Source: Oceanobacillus_B kapialis (lineage in GTDB: Bacteria; Bacillota; Bacilli; Bacillales; Amphibacillaceae). Taken from it: a stretch of DNA of 64,000 nt. Of this stretch, positions 8,802 to 17,375 are shown piece by piece. A program made the position numbers and the translations under genes. Position 1 is the first letter of the stretch; each line of letters starts with the position of its first letter. The stretch lies in assembly GCF_042685265.1 (NCBI RefSeq), contig NZ_JBHUMX010000045.1; one strand, 5' to 3'. Below the pieces are notes generated by a model. It ran no database searches, was not told where the DNA came from, and saw nothing but the letters and a program-made list of their open reading frames with translations.

Positions 8802-9677
8802 TTAAAAAAGTGGCCACTTTACCTTCTTTGCTTCTGTAAATCTTTTTGTTACATTATCCCAATTAACAACATTCCACCAATTCTCAATATAGGTATCTTT
8901 GTCTGTTTTATATTGTAAATAATAAGCATGCTCCCAAACGTCTAAAACTAGTAATGGAATAATGTCTGCTAGTTGAAATAGTTGATGTTTTTCAAAGGAT
9001 TGAACGCCTAGTCTGCCATTTCTCGGGTTCCAATACAAAATAGCCCAGCCATCTCCTTCAACGGAAGAAGCCGTATTAGTAAACAGGCTTTTGAATTCCT
9101 TCCATGAACCAAAATCATTTTCCAGCTGTTTTAGTAGTTGACCTGAAGGCTTTTTTGTAGAGTTTGGAGTCATATTAAACCAAAAAATGGTATGGAGATT
9201 ATGGCCTGATCCGTGGAATGCCTGTTCGCGAAGCCAGTGCTTTAGTAAGTTCTTATTAGGTTGTTTTACATAAAGCTCATTTTCTGCTTTGTTCAGCCCA
9301 TCTACATATCCTTGATGATGAACATCATGGTGAAGTCGCATAATCTCTTCACTTATATATGGCTCAAGTGCGTTGTAGGCATAGGGTAGTCGCGGTAGGG
9401 TGTGCTTTCCATAGCCGACCTGGTCCTTATTACTTTTATTGTTTGGATTCATCGAAAATACAATACGTTGAGCTTCATCTTGTAGTTCCTTTAAGGTAGC
9501 CTCATTTGGAGAATTTTCTCTAGTTGTGGTATCTATAACGTTCTCTTCCCAGCTTTCTAGCTTGTGTAAAAGTGCATCTTTTTCTTCTGTACTGGTTTCT
9601 AGAATATTTACACGTTGCTTTACTTCATCTCCCCAAGCAATTAGCTCCTTTAAGTAATCTTGTATTTGGTTGCTCAT
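8802..9677 (-). CDS. sodF: Iron/manganese superoxide dismutase with N-terminal extension
   Basis: Cytoplasmic superoxide dismutase of the Fe/Mn family. The C-terminal 200 residues carry the metal ligands: His in MRLHHDVHHQGYVDGLNKAE, His in NLHTIFWFNM, and Asp and His in LVLDVWEHAYYLQY. About 85 residues of charged, helix-prone sequence precede the enzyme domain (LKELIAWGDEVKQRVN), as in B. subtilis SodF/YojM. The start at 9677 (MSNQIQDYL) has GAGGTG at good spacing. An upstream in-frame start would add 13 residues. I cannot tell iron from manganese preference by eye. Confidence 0.88.
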   Translation of the reverse strand: MSNQIQDYLKELIAWGDEVKQRVNILETSTEEKDALLHKLESWEENVIDTTTRENSPNEATLKELQDEAQRIVFSMNPNNKSNKDQVGYGKHTLPRLPYAYNALEPYISEEIMRLHHDVHHQGYVDGLNKAENELYVKQPNKNLLKHWLREQAFHGSGHNLHTIFWFNMTPNSTKKPSGQLLKQLENDFGSWKEFKSLFTNTASSVEGDGWAILYWNPRNGRLGVQSFEKHQLFQLADIIPLLVLDVWEHAYYLQYKTDKDTYIENWWNVVNWDNVTKRFTEAKKVKWPLF

Positions 9678-9815
9678 GTCATCACCTCGCTGTAGCATAT
9701 GCCCAGTTACTAGCATAAGTGACAGAAGAACAACTTATTGATTTTAATCAGTTTCTAGGAAATGATTGTGTAAAGATACGATCCTTAGAACACATGTGCA
9801 GCTCAAAATTTAAAC

Positions 9816-9842
9816 TAAAAAAACTGGCTAAAGTGCCAGTTT
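9816..9842 (-). terminator. Terminator of scpA-scpB
   Basis: ACTGGC and GCCAGT form a short stem directly after the scpB stop, followed on the minus strand by seven T residues. Confidence 0.8.
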
Positions 9843-10448
9843 TCATTCGTTGTTTGTTTCTTCTCCATTTTCCAGATGTTCATTAAACCGTTCAAAAAAC
9901 AAGTCGGCCTCTTCTTCAAATTCATTATTTGCTTGGCCTTCTGGTAATGGCGGAAGGTCATCAAGAGAGGTAAGTCCAAAAAATGTTAAAAATTCTTTAC
10001 TTGTGCCAAATAATATTGGCTTACCAACACTATCCTTTCTCCCAACCTCTTCAATCAACATTCTTGCAACAAGCGTTTGGACAGGTCGATCGCTTTTAAC
10101 ACCGCGAATCTCTTCGATCTCGGTTCGAGTAATGGGTTGTTGATATGCTATTATCGCTAATGTCTCCAGGGCAGCCTGAGACATTTTAGTAGGGTTTGGT
10201 GTTTCAATAAATTTTTGATAATACCTACTATGCTCTGGCTTGGTGGTAAGGTGGTAAGCCCCGTGGGAATGCATCAGCATAAGGCCTCTCTCCTTGTGTT
10301 CATAATCATACTTCAGTTCTTCAAGTATTGTTTTCACAGAAGCCTCTGTAATCTCAAGGATATTTGAAACTTGTTTCACAGTAATGCCTTCGTCCCCACT
10401 CGCAAACAAAAGTCCTTCCATAATTGCCTTTAACTCGTAAATTTCCAC
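9843..10448 (-). CDS. scpB: Segregation and condensation protein B
   Basis: Kleisin-associated subunit of the SMC-ScpAB condensin that compacts and separates chromosomes. It has two winged-helix domains (for example ITRTEIEEIRGVKSDRPVQT near residues 98-117) and an acidic C-terminal tail. It is 201 aa long. It starts at GTG 10448; the binding site GGAGG lies within the last codons of scpA. Confidence 0.96.
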   Translation of the reverse strand: MEIYELKAIMEGLLFASGDEGITVKQVSNILEITEASVKTILEELKYDYEHKERGLMLMHSHGAYHLTTKPEHSRYYQKFIETPNPTKMSQAALETLAIIAYQQPITRTEIEEIRGVKSDRPVQTLVARMLIEEVGRKDSVGKPILFGTSKEFLTFFGLTSLDDLPPLPEGQANNEFEEEADLFFERFNEHLENGEETNNE

Positions 10449-10450
10449 TC

Positions 10451-11188
10451 TTATTCCTCCATATAGTGTACAAGTAACGCATCAAAATGCCTCTCTTGTT
10501 CACAGAACACTTTCCTTGACTTCATTAATTCCAGCACCGCCATAAATGTTACAACGATATGTGTGCGAGACTGGTAAGTGAAAAGCTCGTCAAAATAAAT
10601 ACCATTTTGCCTTTTCCGCACAAGTTCTATTACCTCTTCCATCCGTTGTTCAATTGGTATCTCAGCTCTTTGAACTTTTGTTTCTAAAGGTTCTTTCCAT
10701 TTTTTTCGTTCCATCATCTTTCCTAATGCTCCAAGCATATCATAAATGGTTAGATCACCTTGGACAACTTTTGTTGGGCTTTGTTTTAGCTCGCGAAAGA
10801 CGATTGGAGATCTTGTAAACAGCTGGCTAGAATCGTCTTCTTTTTCTTTCAACTTCTCTGCAGCATCTTTATATTTTCTATATTCGATTAGTCTTTGCAT
10901 TAGTTCCTCTCTCGGATCCTCTACATAGTCATCCAATTCTTCATCTATTTCTTGCTTAGGTAATAACATTTGACTTTTAATTGCCACTAAGGTAGCGGCC
11001 ATTACAAGATATTCACTAGCAATATTTAAATCCAGCTTTTGCATGGTGTGTATATATTGCATGTACTGCTCTGTAATTTGTGCGACAGGGATGTCGTTTA
11101 TATCGATCTCATACTTATTAATTAAGTGTAATAACAAATCAAGAGGTCCCTCAAATGCCTCCAGCTTAACCTGATAAGCTTCGCTCAT
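10451..11188 (-). CDS. scpA: Segregation and condensation protein A (kleisin)
   Basis: Kleisin subunit that bridges the SMC heads. The N-terminal motif FEGPLDLLLHLI is diagnostic, followed by helical acidic sequence and a C-terminal winged helix. The start is placed at MSEAYQVKL (11188), where AGAGGAAG gives a clear binding site, making 245 aa. A longer reading frame upstream begins with sequence of no family resemblance. It forms an operon with scpB. Confidence 0.96.
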   Translation of the reverse strand: MSEAYQVKLEAFEGPLDLLLHLINKYEIDINDIPVAQITEQYMQYIHTMQKLDLNIASEYLVMAATLVAIKSQMLLPKQEIDEELDDYVEDPREELMQRLIEYRKYKDAAEKLKEKEDDSSQLFTRSPIVFRELKQSPTKVVQGDLTIYDMLGALGKMMERKKWKEPLETKVQRAEIPIEQRMEEVIELVRKRQNGIYFDELFTYQSRTHIVVTFMAVLELMKSRKVFCEQERHFDALLVHYMEE

Positions 11189-11335
11189 GTGCAAACTTCC
11201 TCTCTGGAGAATGAAAATAACAAAATAATATAGCATACGCCCAAACAAGTTGAAACATATCTTCATACGTTATTAACGTAAGATAAATGTTACCATAAAA
11301 CATTTATGTTAAGAAGAAAAAGGAGGAATTTCATT

Positions 11336-11419
11336 ATGAGTGGTAGTTATGGTGGAGGTTTCGCGTTAATCGTCGTATTGTTTATCCTTTTAATTATCGT
11401 TGGTGCTGCTTGGTTGTAA
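11336..11419 (+). CDS. YjcZ-family small sporulation protein
   Basis: A 27-residue protein, MSGSYGGGFALIVVLFILLI followed by IVGAAWL: a glycine-rich start and one hydrophobic helix. This is the hallmark of the YjcZ/YhcZ-type tiny spore proteins (SscA is a related assembly factor). A strong AAGGAGG lies 7-8 nt before the ATG, and a terminator follows at 11480. It is plus-stranded among minus-strand genes, so it has its own promoter, probably late-sporulation. Confidence 0.88.
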   Translation: MSGSYGGGFALIVVLFILLIIVGAAWL

Positions 11420-11479
11420 GAAATAGCGGAACCCGATTTAGCATCGCTAAAATATTTTCCTATTAGGAAGAAGAAAAAG

Positions 11480-11505
11480 GCCAGCCCTACAGGCTGGCTT
11501 TTTTC
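11480..11505 (+). terminator. Terminator of the YjcZ-family gene
   Basis: GCCAGCC-ctaca-GGCTGGC followed by six T residues on the plus strand: a textbook rho-independent terminator. Confidence 0.9.
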
Positions 11506-11626
11506 TATAGATAAGAAATTATAAGCTTTAGTGCTCTGTTTTGTACCTTAGTCGAAACAAAGCTCCAACACCAAGAGCCTAGCAAGGATTTACTCGCCCT
11601 CTAGACGATCCCACGCACTTTTGTTC

Positions 11627-11986
11627 TTATTCCGTGCCTTCATCACACTTCGTGTAAAACTGTTGAACCTCATCAGCAGCACAAACAGCGTATTTTCCTT
11701 CATAGAGCTTTGTCACTTCGTTTACCATTTTCTTGCCAATACCTTGATTCCGATGGGAAGGGTTTACAGATACATGCTGAATTACCGCATTAATATCTTC
11801 TTCAAGTTTAATACCTATAGCACCCAAAACATCGTCCTCTTCTTTCCATAAGAAAAGATTCCAATCAGGATTTGTTTCATATTCTTTTATGGTTTGCTGG
11901 AGCTTCTTTACATCCTTTTCCTCAGGCATAAAAGATAAAAGACCCATCGCAATTTTCTCCAGACTTTTTTTGTAACGAATTAACAT
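11627..11986 (-). CDS. ribT: RibT, GNAT-family N-acetyltransferase
   Basis: Small acetyltransferase (119 aa) matching RibT, the last gene of the B. subtilis riboflavin operon. The N-terminus MLIRYKKSLEKIAMGLLSFM and the GNAT acetyl-CoA loop (VSVNPSHRNQGIGKKMV, R/Q-x-x-G-I-G) are clear. The substrate is unknown. Here it stands alone: no ribDEAH genes or FMN riboswitch lie on either side. GAGGGG precedes the ATG by 5 nt. Confidence 0.9.
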   Translation of the reverse strand: MLIRYKKSLEKIAMGLLSFMPEEKDVKKLQQTIKEYETNPDWNLFLWKEEDDVLGAIGIKLEEDINAVIQHVSVNPSHRNQGIGKKMVNEVTKLYEGKYAVCAADEVQQFYTKCDEGTE

Positions 11987-12002
11987 AGATACCCCTCATT
12001 AA

Positions 12003-12033
12003 CAAAACGCTAACAAGCTATTTATTTGTTAGC
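12003..12033 (-). terminator. Possible weak terminator upstream of ribT
   Basis: GCTAACAA pairs with TTGTTAGC over a 9-nt loop; the minus-strand tail is GTTTTGTT. It lies about 190 nt after the M50 protease gene. I see nothing else in the 236-nt AT-rich gap. Confidence 0.35.
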
Positions 12034-12222
12034 TATTTGGCTGTTATTTTTAGCACCTTTTTGAACACTAATTTGGTTATTTGTATCCACGATTACGGTG
12101 TTTCTATATATATTTATGCATGATATGACAACAATTGTCAAATCAACTAATAACAAAAGAACTATTTATGTATTTATTTTAGACAATTAACAATAGATAC
12201 ATACTTTAAGCTGACATCTTAA

Positions 12223-12669
12223 CTATCGTAACATCGCCTTGAGTATATTGTAACCATCTGATTTCTTGTTTTTCCATTTAAATGGAACCACATTTATCGC
12301 TGCTAACCACAAATTAAATAATGCAAGCAACTCCATATAGTGACTTGGATAATACGCTAATAAATTCCAGCAAAGGAGAAACATTAAACAATTTACTAGC
12401 GGACCAAAAAAGCTTATGATAATAATTTCCACACGCTTAAAAGGCATCTTTCGCTCACTTTTTGCATATCCACCCATAAAGTAAACGGCATAAAGTTTAA
12501 AATGAATAGTGCCAGAGGAATAATCAAAAATTTTCTTCCCCCGGCCAATAATTAGATACGTATACTCTGCTTTTAATAAGATACCCGCTGCTGCATGTCC
12601 TGCTTCATGCAAGAAAATACTAATTGGTGCTACAGCAAGCAGGAGAAAGATAAATAGATAAATATCCAT
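12223..12669 (-). CDS. Small M50-type site-2 protease family membrane metalloprotease
   Basis: A 148-residue polytopic membrane protein with the zinc-protease signature HEAGH in the first membrane helix (residues 21-25, FLHEAGHAAAG). A later NLWLAAINVVPF plus KKSDGYN corresponds to the N-x-x-P/DG element that supplies the third zinc ligand in S2P proteases. It has no PDZ or CBS domain. Substrate and role are unknown. It precedes ribT and follows ppiB in the direction of transcription. Confidence 0.75.
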   Translation of the reverse strand: MDIYLFIFLLLAVAPISIFLHEAGHAAAGILLKAEYTYLIIGRGKKIFDYSSGTIHFKLYAVYFMGGYAKSERKMPFKRVEIIIISFFGPLVNCLMFLLCWNLLAYYPSHYMELLALFNLWLAAINVVPFKWKNKKSDGYNILKAMLR

Positions 12670-12711
12670 TATGTCAAACTCCCTAAACTTACACCCTGTG
12701 CTCTGTCATTT

Positions 12712-13149
12712 TTATTCGGAGAATACCTTAACTTCTTTCATAACATCGCCATTTTTCATCGCTTTTGCATGTTCAATTCCTGACGTCACTTGACCAAAAA
12801 CAGTATGAACACCATTTAGATGCGGCTGTGGCTCGTGCACAATAAAGAACTGGCAGCTTCCAGTGTTTTTCCCGGCGTGAGCCATTGATAGGCTACCTTC
12901 CACATGTTTATGTGGGTTGCCTTCTGTTTCACAGTCAATTGTATATCCGGCAGAACCCGTTCCATTCCCAACAGGGCAGCCACCTTGACTTACAAAACCG
13001 TCAATTACACGGTGGAATGTTAGCCCATCATAAAAATTATCGTTAACAAGCTTTTCAAAATTAGCTACCGTATTAGGAGCTTCATTTGGGTAAAGTTCAA
13101 ATTCAATTTTATTACCATTTTCCATTAGGAAATATCCTTTTTTAGCCAT
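12712..13149 (-). CDS. ppiB: Peptidyl-prolyl cis-trans isomerase B (cyclophilin)
   Basis: Cytoplasmic prolyl isomerase that assists protein folding. The cyclophilin fold is evident: FHRVIDGFVSQGGCPVGNG (active-site Arg and Phe), GSCQFFIVHEPQPHLNGVH and FGQVTSG. It is 145 aa, full length for Bacillus PpiB. The AAAGGAG binding site lies 8 nt before the ATG. lysA lies upstream, as in B. subtilis. Confidence 0.96.
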   Translation of the reverse strand: MAKKGYFLMENGNKIEFELYPNEAPNTVANFEKLVNDNFYDGLTFHRVIDGFVSQGGCPVGNGTGSAGYTIDCETEGNPHKHVEGSLSMAHAGKNTGSCQFFIVHEPQPHLNGVHTVFGQVTSGIEHAKAMKNGDVMKEVKVFSE

Positions 13150-13216
13150 CTTTGCATCTCCTTTAGATTTAATAAATCAGGACAAGTTTATCATTTAATC
13201 TAGTAATTGAAAAGTA

Positions 13217-14524
13217 TTATAAGTATGATAAGTCATTCTGTACGACATCTTTATAGCTCTCTCTTCTCACCACAAGTTTGGCATTACCATTTTCAACAAA
13301 GACTACAGCGGGCTTTGCTAACCGGTTATAATGACTCGCCATAGAGTATCCATAGGCACCTGTTGAAAACACTGCGAGTATATCGTTTGCATGAACTTCC
13401 GGAACTGGCAAGTCCCAAATTAACATATCACCAGACTCACAACATTTACCAGCTACAGAGACTTCCTTTATTGGAGGTTGATCTGCTTTATTAGCGATAA
13501 CCGCCTCATACTTCGCACCATACAAAGCAGGTCGTAAATTGTCTGTCATCCCACCATCTACCGATATATATTCTCTAACCTCTGGTATCGATTTCATGGA
13601 GCCAATTGTATATAATGTAATGCCTGTATTACCTACAATTGCCCTTCCTGGTTCCATCCAAATTTCTGGCATTGGCATTTCTAATGCTGCAGCATGTTCT
13701 TTCACTTGTTCTACTAGTGCATAGACATATTCTTCATATGGCATCGGTACATCATCTGCGGTGTATCGAATGCCAAACCCGCCACCGAGGTTTAAAACCT
13801 CTGGAATATAATTGTAGGTTTTCTTCCAATTAGCCAACTCTTCAAACAACACCTCTGCAGCATTAAGAAAACGGTCTGGTTCAAAGATTTGGGAGCCAAT
13901 ATGACAGTGTAAACCCTTGAAAGTAATAGCAGGATAGTTTTGAATAAATTGGAAGGCCTCTTCAGCTTGCCCATTTTTTAAATTAAACCCGAACTTCGAA
14001 TCTTCATGTCCTGTAATAATGTACTGGTGAGTTTTTGACTCTATCCCGGGTGTCACCCGCATTAAGACATCTATTTTTTTGTCATGTTTTTTTAAGAGTT
14101 CACCTAACAACTCAATCTCATAAAAATTATCTAAAACAATACAGCCAATACTCTCTTCTATTGCCATTTCAAGCTCTTGACTACTTTTATTATTGCCGTG
14201 CATATGAATTCTGTCTCGAGGGAATCCTGCTTGAATTGCCGTATAAAGTTCCCCTTCTGATACAACATCCAGACAAAGGCCTTCTTGTTTTATAACTTGT
14301 AACATGGCAATGGATGAAAAAGCTTTACTCGCATAAGCCACTTTTGCTTCCACACCCGATTTTTTAAAGGCTTCTACAAAAGAACGCGCGTTTTTACGGA
14401 TGAGGGAAACGTCATATACATATAGAGGGGTACCATATTCATTTGCCAAGTTAACTGCATCCACTCCTCCGATTTCCAAATGACCTTGACTGTTAACAGG
14501 GAATGGGTGTCGATCGATGATCAT
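13217..14524 (-). CDS. lysA: Diaminopimelate decarboxylase
   Basis: PLP-dependent enzyme that turns meso-diaminopimelate into lysine, the last step of lysine synthesis. It has a fold-III barrel with the PLP lysine in VAYASKAF (K67), the HIGSQI motif, a glycine-rich phosphate loop (NLGGGFG), EPGRAIV, and the partner-site CCESGD. The start at 14524 (MIIDRHPFPVN) has GGAGG 8 nt upstream; a longer frame upstream is not family-like. The length is 435 aa. I see no lysine riboswitch in the short leader. Confidence 0.96.
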   Translation of the reverse strand: MIIDRHPFPVNSQGHLEIGGVDAVNLANEYGTPLYVYDVSLIRKNARSFVEAFKKSGVEAKVAYASKAFSSIAMLQVIKQEGLCLDVVSEGELYTAIQAGFPRDRIHMHGNNKSSQELEMAIEESIGCIVLDNFYEIELLGELLKKHDKKIDVLMRVTPGIESKTHQYIITGHEDSKFGFNLKNGQAEEAFQFIQNYPAITFKGLHCHIGSQIFEPDRFLNAAEVLFEELANWKKTYNYIPEVLNLGGGFGIRYTADDVPMPYEEYVYALVEQVKEHAAALEMPMPEIWMEPGRAIVGNTGITLYTIGSMKSIPEVREYISVDGGMTDNLRPALYGAKYEAVIANKADQPPIKEVSVAGKCCESGDMLIWDLPVPEVHANDILAVFSTGAYGYSMASHYNRLAKPAVVFVENGNAKLVVRRESYKDVVQNDLSYL

Positions 14525-14581
14525 AAAGCGTCCTCCGTTACTAAATATAATTAAAAACTTTATCACATTAAAGCCAAATTG

Positions 14582-14610
14582 AAAAGAGCTAGCATTTGAA
14601 ATGCCAGCTC
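14582..14610 (-). terminator. Terminator of the spoVA operon
   Basis: GAGCTaGCATT pairs with AATGCcAGCTC (one mismatch), followed on the minus strand by TTTTCAATTT. It lies between the spoVAF stop and the lysA start. Confidence 0.7.
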
Positions 14611-14631
14611 AGTTTTAGACAAGTGGTGTTC

Positions 14632-16110
14632 CTATTTCTCTGTTGGTTGCCGGTAATTATTTTTCGGATGAACAATACTCGGTCTACTATTGGAATAAGG
14701 AACAGGGATTCGAAAAATAATTTGCAGCATAGCCCTTGGATTAAATGGTAAAAACGGCCATAAATATGGTGTTTTAATGGATTTCAATTGAATTAGATAG
14801 AGAAGATGAAGAGAAATACCAACAACAAAACCAACTGCACCAAATAAACCGGTGATAAGGACTAACAATATATTTACAACCTTATTCGCTACACTTAATT
14901 CGTAACTTGGCGTGACATAAGAGCCAATTGCACTAATCGAGACATAAAGAATGACCTCCGGACTGAACATGCCCACGTCAATTGCAATTTGTCCAATCAA
15001 CACTGCCGCGATTAACCCCATGCTAGTGGATAAAGGTGTTGGAGTGTGAATGGCAGCCATTCTTAAGAATTCTATCCCAATAATCGCCATAATGATTTGA
15101 ATCATAATTGGAATATTCCCTTCTTCATTCGGGCCAATAAAAGTTAAAGCCTTGGGAAGAATGGTCGGATCGATTACGAAAAGAAGCCACAATGGCAGCA
15201 GGTACATGGAAGCAAGGATTGCTAAAAAACGAATCCATCTTACAAATGTACCAATTGCTGGGGCCTGCCTGTATTCTTCTGCATGTTGTAAATGATGAAA
15301 AAAGGTAGTGGGCAGTATAATCGCACTAGGTGATGTATCTACCATAATTAATACATGGCCTTCTAACAAATGATTTGCTGCAACATCAGGTCTCTCTGTA
15401 TACCTAACAAGTGGATATGGATTCCATTTTCGATCGATGATGAATTCTTCAATCGTCTTATCTGCCATACTAATGCCATCTATTTCAATCTCTTGTATTT
15501 TTTTCTTTATTAAATGAATTAATCCCTCATCTGCAATATCTTTTACATAGCTTATGCAAACGTCGGTTTTAGATCTTTCCCCTACTTTTAACATCTCATG
15601 ACGAAGTCTAGCGTCCCTTAACCGCCTTCTGGTAAGTGCGGTGTTTTCTATAATATTTTCCGTGTAACCATCTCTTGCGCCACGTATTACTCTTTCCGTG
15701 TCAGGTTCTTCAGGTGTTCTTCCAGGATAATGGCGGACGTCCACAACATAGGAGAATTTTTCTCCATCAATGAATACAACGATTAATCCAGATAGAATCT
15801 GATCCACTGATTCATCCATTGTCTTAACTTTTTGAATTTGTTGATGCAAAAGACGGTTCTCAATGATTTCAGGCAGTTTACTACTGTTTGACTCATGATC
15901 ATTGAGGTTAACAAGTTCTTTTAAAAGATCCTGTATAATCAATGAATCACACAGGCCCGTCAAATAGTAAATATGCACTTTCCTTTTTAATAAAATGACC
16001 TCTCTAAATCCCAGATCAAAGGAAACATCCATTCCAAGCCGTTTTTCCATATATGCTTTATTTTCTCGCATATTTGCTGAAATTTCTATTTTGTCGTCAT
16101 GTTGACGCAT
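14632..16110 (-). CDS. spoVAF: SpoVAF, GerA-family spore membrane protein
   Basis: A 492-residue inner spore membrane protein related to the A subunit of germinant receptors. It has a long soluble N-terminal part (MEKRLGMDVSFDLGFREVIL) with the family motif GARDGYTENIIENTALTRRR, then about five membrane helices in the C-terminal half and a proline-rich tail. Known role: it works with the SpoVA dipicolinic-acid channel and receptors in germination. It lies 25 nt after spoVAB; the genes normally between them are missing. Confidence 0.93.
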   Translation of the reverse strand: MRQHDDKIEISANMRENKAYMEKRLGMDVSFDLGFREVILLKRKVHIYYLTGLCDSLIIQDLLKELVNLNDHESNSSKLPEIIENRLLHQQIQKVKTMDESVDQILSGLIVVFIDGEKFSYVVDVRHYPGRTPEEPDTERVIRGARDGYTENIIENTALTRRRLRDARLRHEMLKVGERSKTDVCISYVKDIADEGLIHLIKKKIQEIEIDGISMADKTIEEFIIDRKWNPYPLVRYTERPDVAANHLLEGHVLIMVDTSPSAIILPTTFFHHLQHAEEYRQAPAIGTFVRWIRFLAILASMYLLPLWLLFVIDPTILPKALTFIGPNEEGNIPIMIQIIMAIIGIEFLRMAAIHTPTPLSTSMGLIAAVLIGQIAIDVGMFSPEVILYVSISAIGSYVTPSYELSVANKVVNILLVLITGLFGAVGFVVGISLHLLYLIQLKSIKTPYLWPFLPFNPRAMLQIIFRIPVPYSNSRPSIVHPKNNYRQPTEK

Positions 16111-16135
16111 GCTGTCACACCTTCCACTTGCAAAA

Positions 16136-16564
16136 TCACTTCACAAAATAAACCCATTGAAAAAGCGAACCAACAATCTTTCCAAATACGATAGCCATTA
16201 GCATCCAAAGTAGATAACCATCTAGCCCAATTCGCTTAGACAAAATAGGGAAAACATTTAATACTTCTGTCAATGCAGCAGCCAGCATGCCATTAAAAAT
16301 ACCGTGAAAGAGACCCCATAAAACTAAGAATAATACTGGCTGGTCCCATGTTATGGAGGAGAAGGATAAAAGACTGCCAAAAAGGCTGCCACCAATAACG
16401 CACCCTATATAGGTTTTTAGCATCATATCCGTTTTACTTAACTGGATAAGCCTGGGTATTATGCCAAGCACTGTTAGAAAGGCAACAAACCCACTTCCCA
16501 CAGCAATTCCGCTTGAAAGACCGATTAGTACCTGGAGAAAATTAATTAGGAGGTTTGCGATCAT
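16136..16564 (-). CDS. spoVAB: Stage V sporulation protein AB
   Basis: A 142-residue membrane protein with four to five hydrophobic helices. The segment GIAVGSGFVAFLTVLGIIPR is characteristic of SpoVAB. It is part of the operon that moves calcium-dipicolinate into the forespore and out at germination; its own role is less clear. It overlaps the end of spoVAA by 23 nt, implying coupled translation. Confidence 0.92.
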   Translation of the reverse strand: MIANLLINFLQVLIGLSSGIAVGSGFVAFLTVLGIIPRLIQLSKTDMMLKTYIGCVIGGSLFGSLLSFSSITWDQPVLFLVLWGLFHGIFNGMLAAALTEVLNVFPILSKRIGLDGYLLWMLMAIVFGKIVGSLFQWVYFVK

Positions 16565-17159
16565 TTAGTTTACTCTCATATTGAATAACATACGAGTCAA
16601 GGTCTTGCTGATATTTTTGAATTTCAATTTCAAGCGGACTTGGTTCTTCATTAAACCTTCTATTAAACCAATGATTAAAAAATAGTAACATTCCTAAACC
16701 TAAACCGAATGAGTATGGTATCTGAATCCATAAAGGATATTCATTTTCCTCACCAGTTAATAGAAGATGTAGCTTTTGTTGGACTTCCTGCATACTGACA
16801 TCATAATGAAAATTCATAAGGGTCATAGCAGTACCAATAAACAATATGACCCAAACCAATGCCACATATATAACAGGAGTGGATTTCTTTTTTTTGAGAA
16901 TACGGACGATGGTTTGTTCGGGACCCATCAGTTGAAACTCTATATCATCAATGAGCCGGCTCAAATAATCAATTATGACGAACCCTTCTATGATGACAAG
17001 CGATTGGTCTTTCTTAGTCAAACGGTAAATTGGCAAATCTGCCAGCTTTTGTTTCATTACTGGTTGGGCGGAAATGTGGGCGATATCCTTAAGCTTTAGT
17101 TCCGTAAGTTTGCTAACTTCAAGGTGTTTTTTCATACGCAGATAAACTATCTCACTCAT
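16542..17159 (-). CDS. spoVAA: Stage V sporulation protein AA
   Basis: A 205-residue protein: an N-terminal soluble domain of about 110 residues beginning MSEIVYLRMKKHLEV, then two membrane helices (about 112-130 and 155-175) and a charged tail. This matches SpoVAA, the first gene of the spoVA operon, whose soluble domain is thought to help transport calcium-dipicolinate. A GGTGAG precedes the ATG. A SigG-like promoter lies upstream. Confidence 0.92.
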   Translation of the reverse strand: MSEIVYLRMKKHLEVSKLTELKLKDIAHISAQPVMKQKLADLPIYRLTKKDQSLVIIEGFVIIDYLSRLIDDIEFQLMGPEQTIVRILKKKKSTPVIYVALVWVILFIGTAMTLMNFHYDVSMQEVQQKLHLLLTGEENEYPLWIQIPYSFGLGLGMLLFFNHWFNRRFNEEPSPLEIEIQKYQQDLDSYVIQYESKLNDRKPPN

Positions 17160-17219
17160 CGCTCACCATCCTCTAACCAGATTTGTTTGTTTATTAAATA
17201 TTGTTTACAGAATAGCTGT

Positions 17220-17249
17220 TTTTATGAATGGTAATTAATTGGTATTTCA
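17220..17249 (-). promoter_or_regulatory. Possible SigG promoter of spoVA
   Basis: On the minus strand TGAAAT is followed after 17 nt by CATAAAA, resembling the forespore SigG pattern (TGAATA / CATACTA). It lies about 60 nt before spoVAA. Known biology supports SigG control of spoVA; the match itself is by eye. Confidence 0.4.
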
Positions 17250-17298
17250 TTGACATGCGTTGAAAACCATATTGAGTGATTTGTGTAAGTATAGATAA

Positions 17299-17342
17299 TA
17301 AAAAAGAAACCCAATCTATGACGAAAGACAGCATAGATTGGG
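17299..17342 (-). terminator. Terminator of spoIIA operon
   Basis: A perfect 11-bp stem, CCCAATCTATG with CATAGATTGGG, followed on the minus strand by TTTCTTTTTTATT, 34 nt after the sigF stop. Confidence 0.9.
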
Positions 17343-17375
17343 ATCTCTTTTAATAAGTACTTTCTAGTACGTTAG

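Noticed and set aside
11507..11626. Third degenerate copy of the dispersed repeat after the YjcZ-family gene
   Set aside because: Only loose similarity (CACTTTTGTTCTT and TTGGAGCTTTG); too weak to support by eye.
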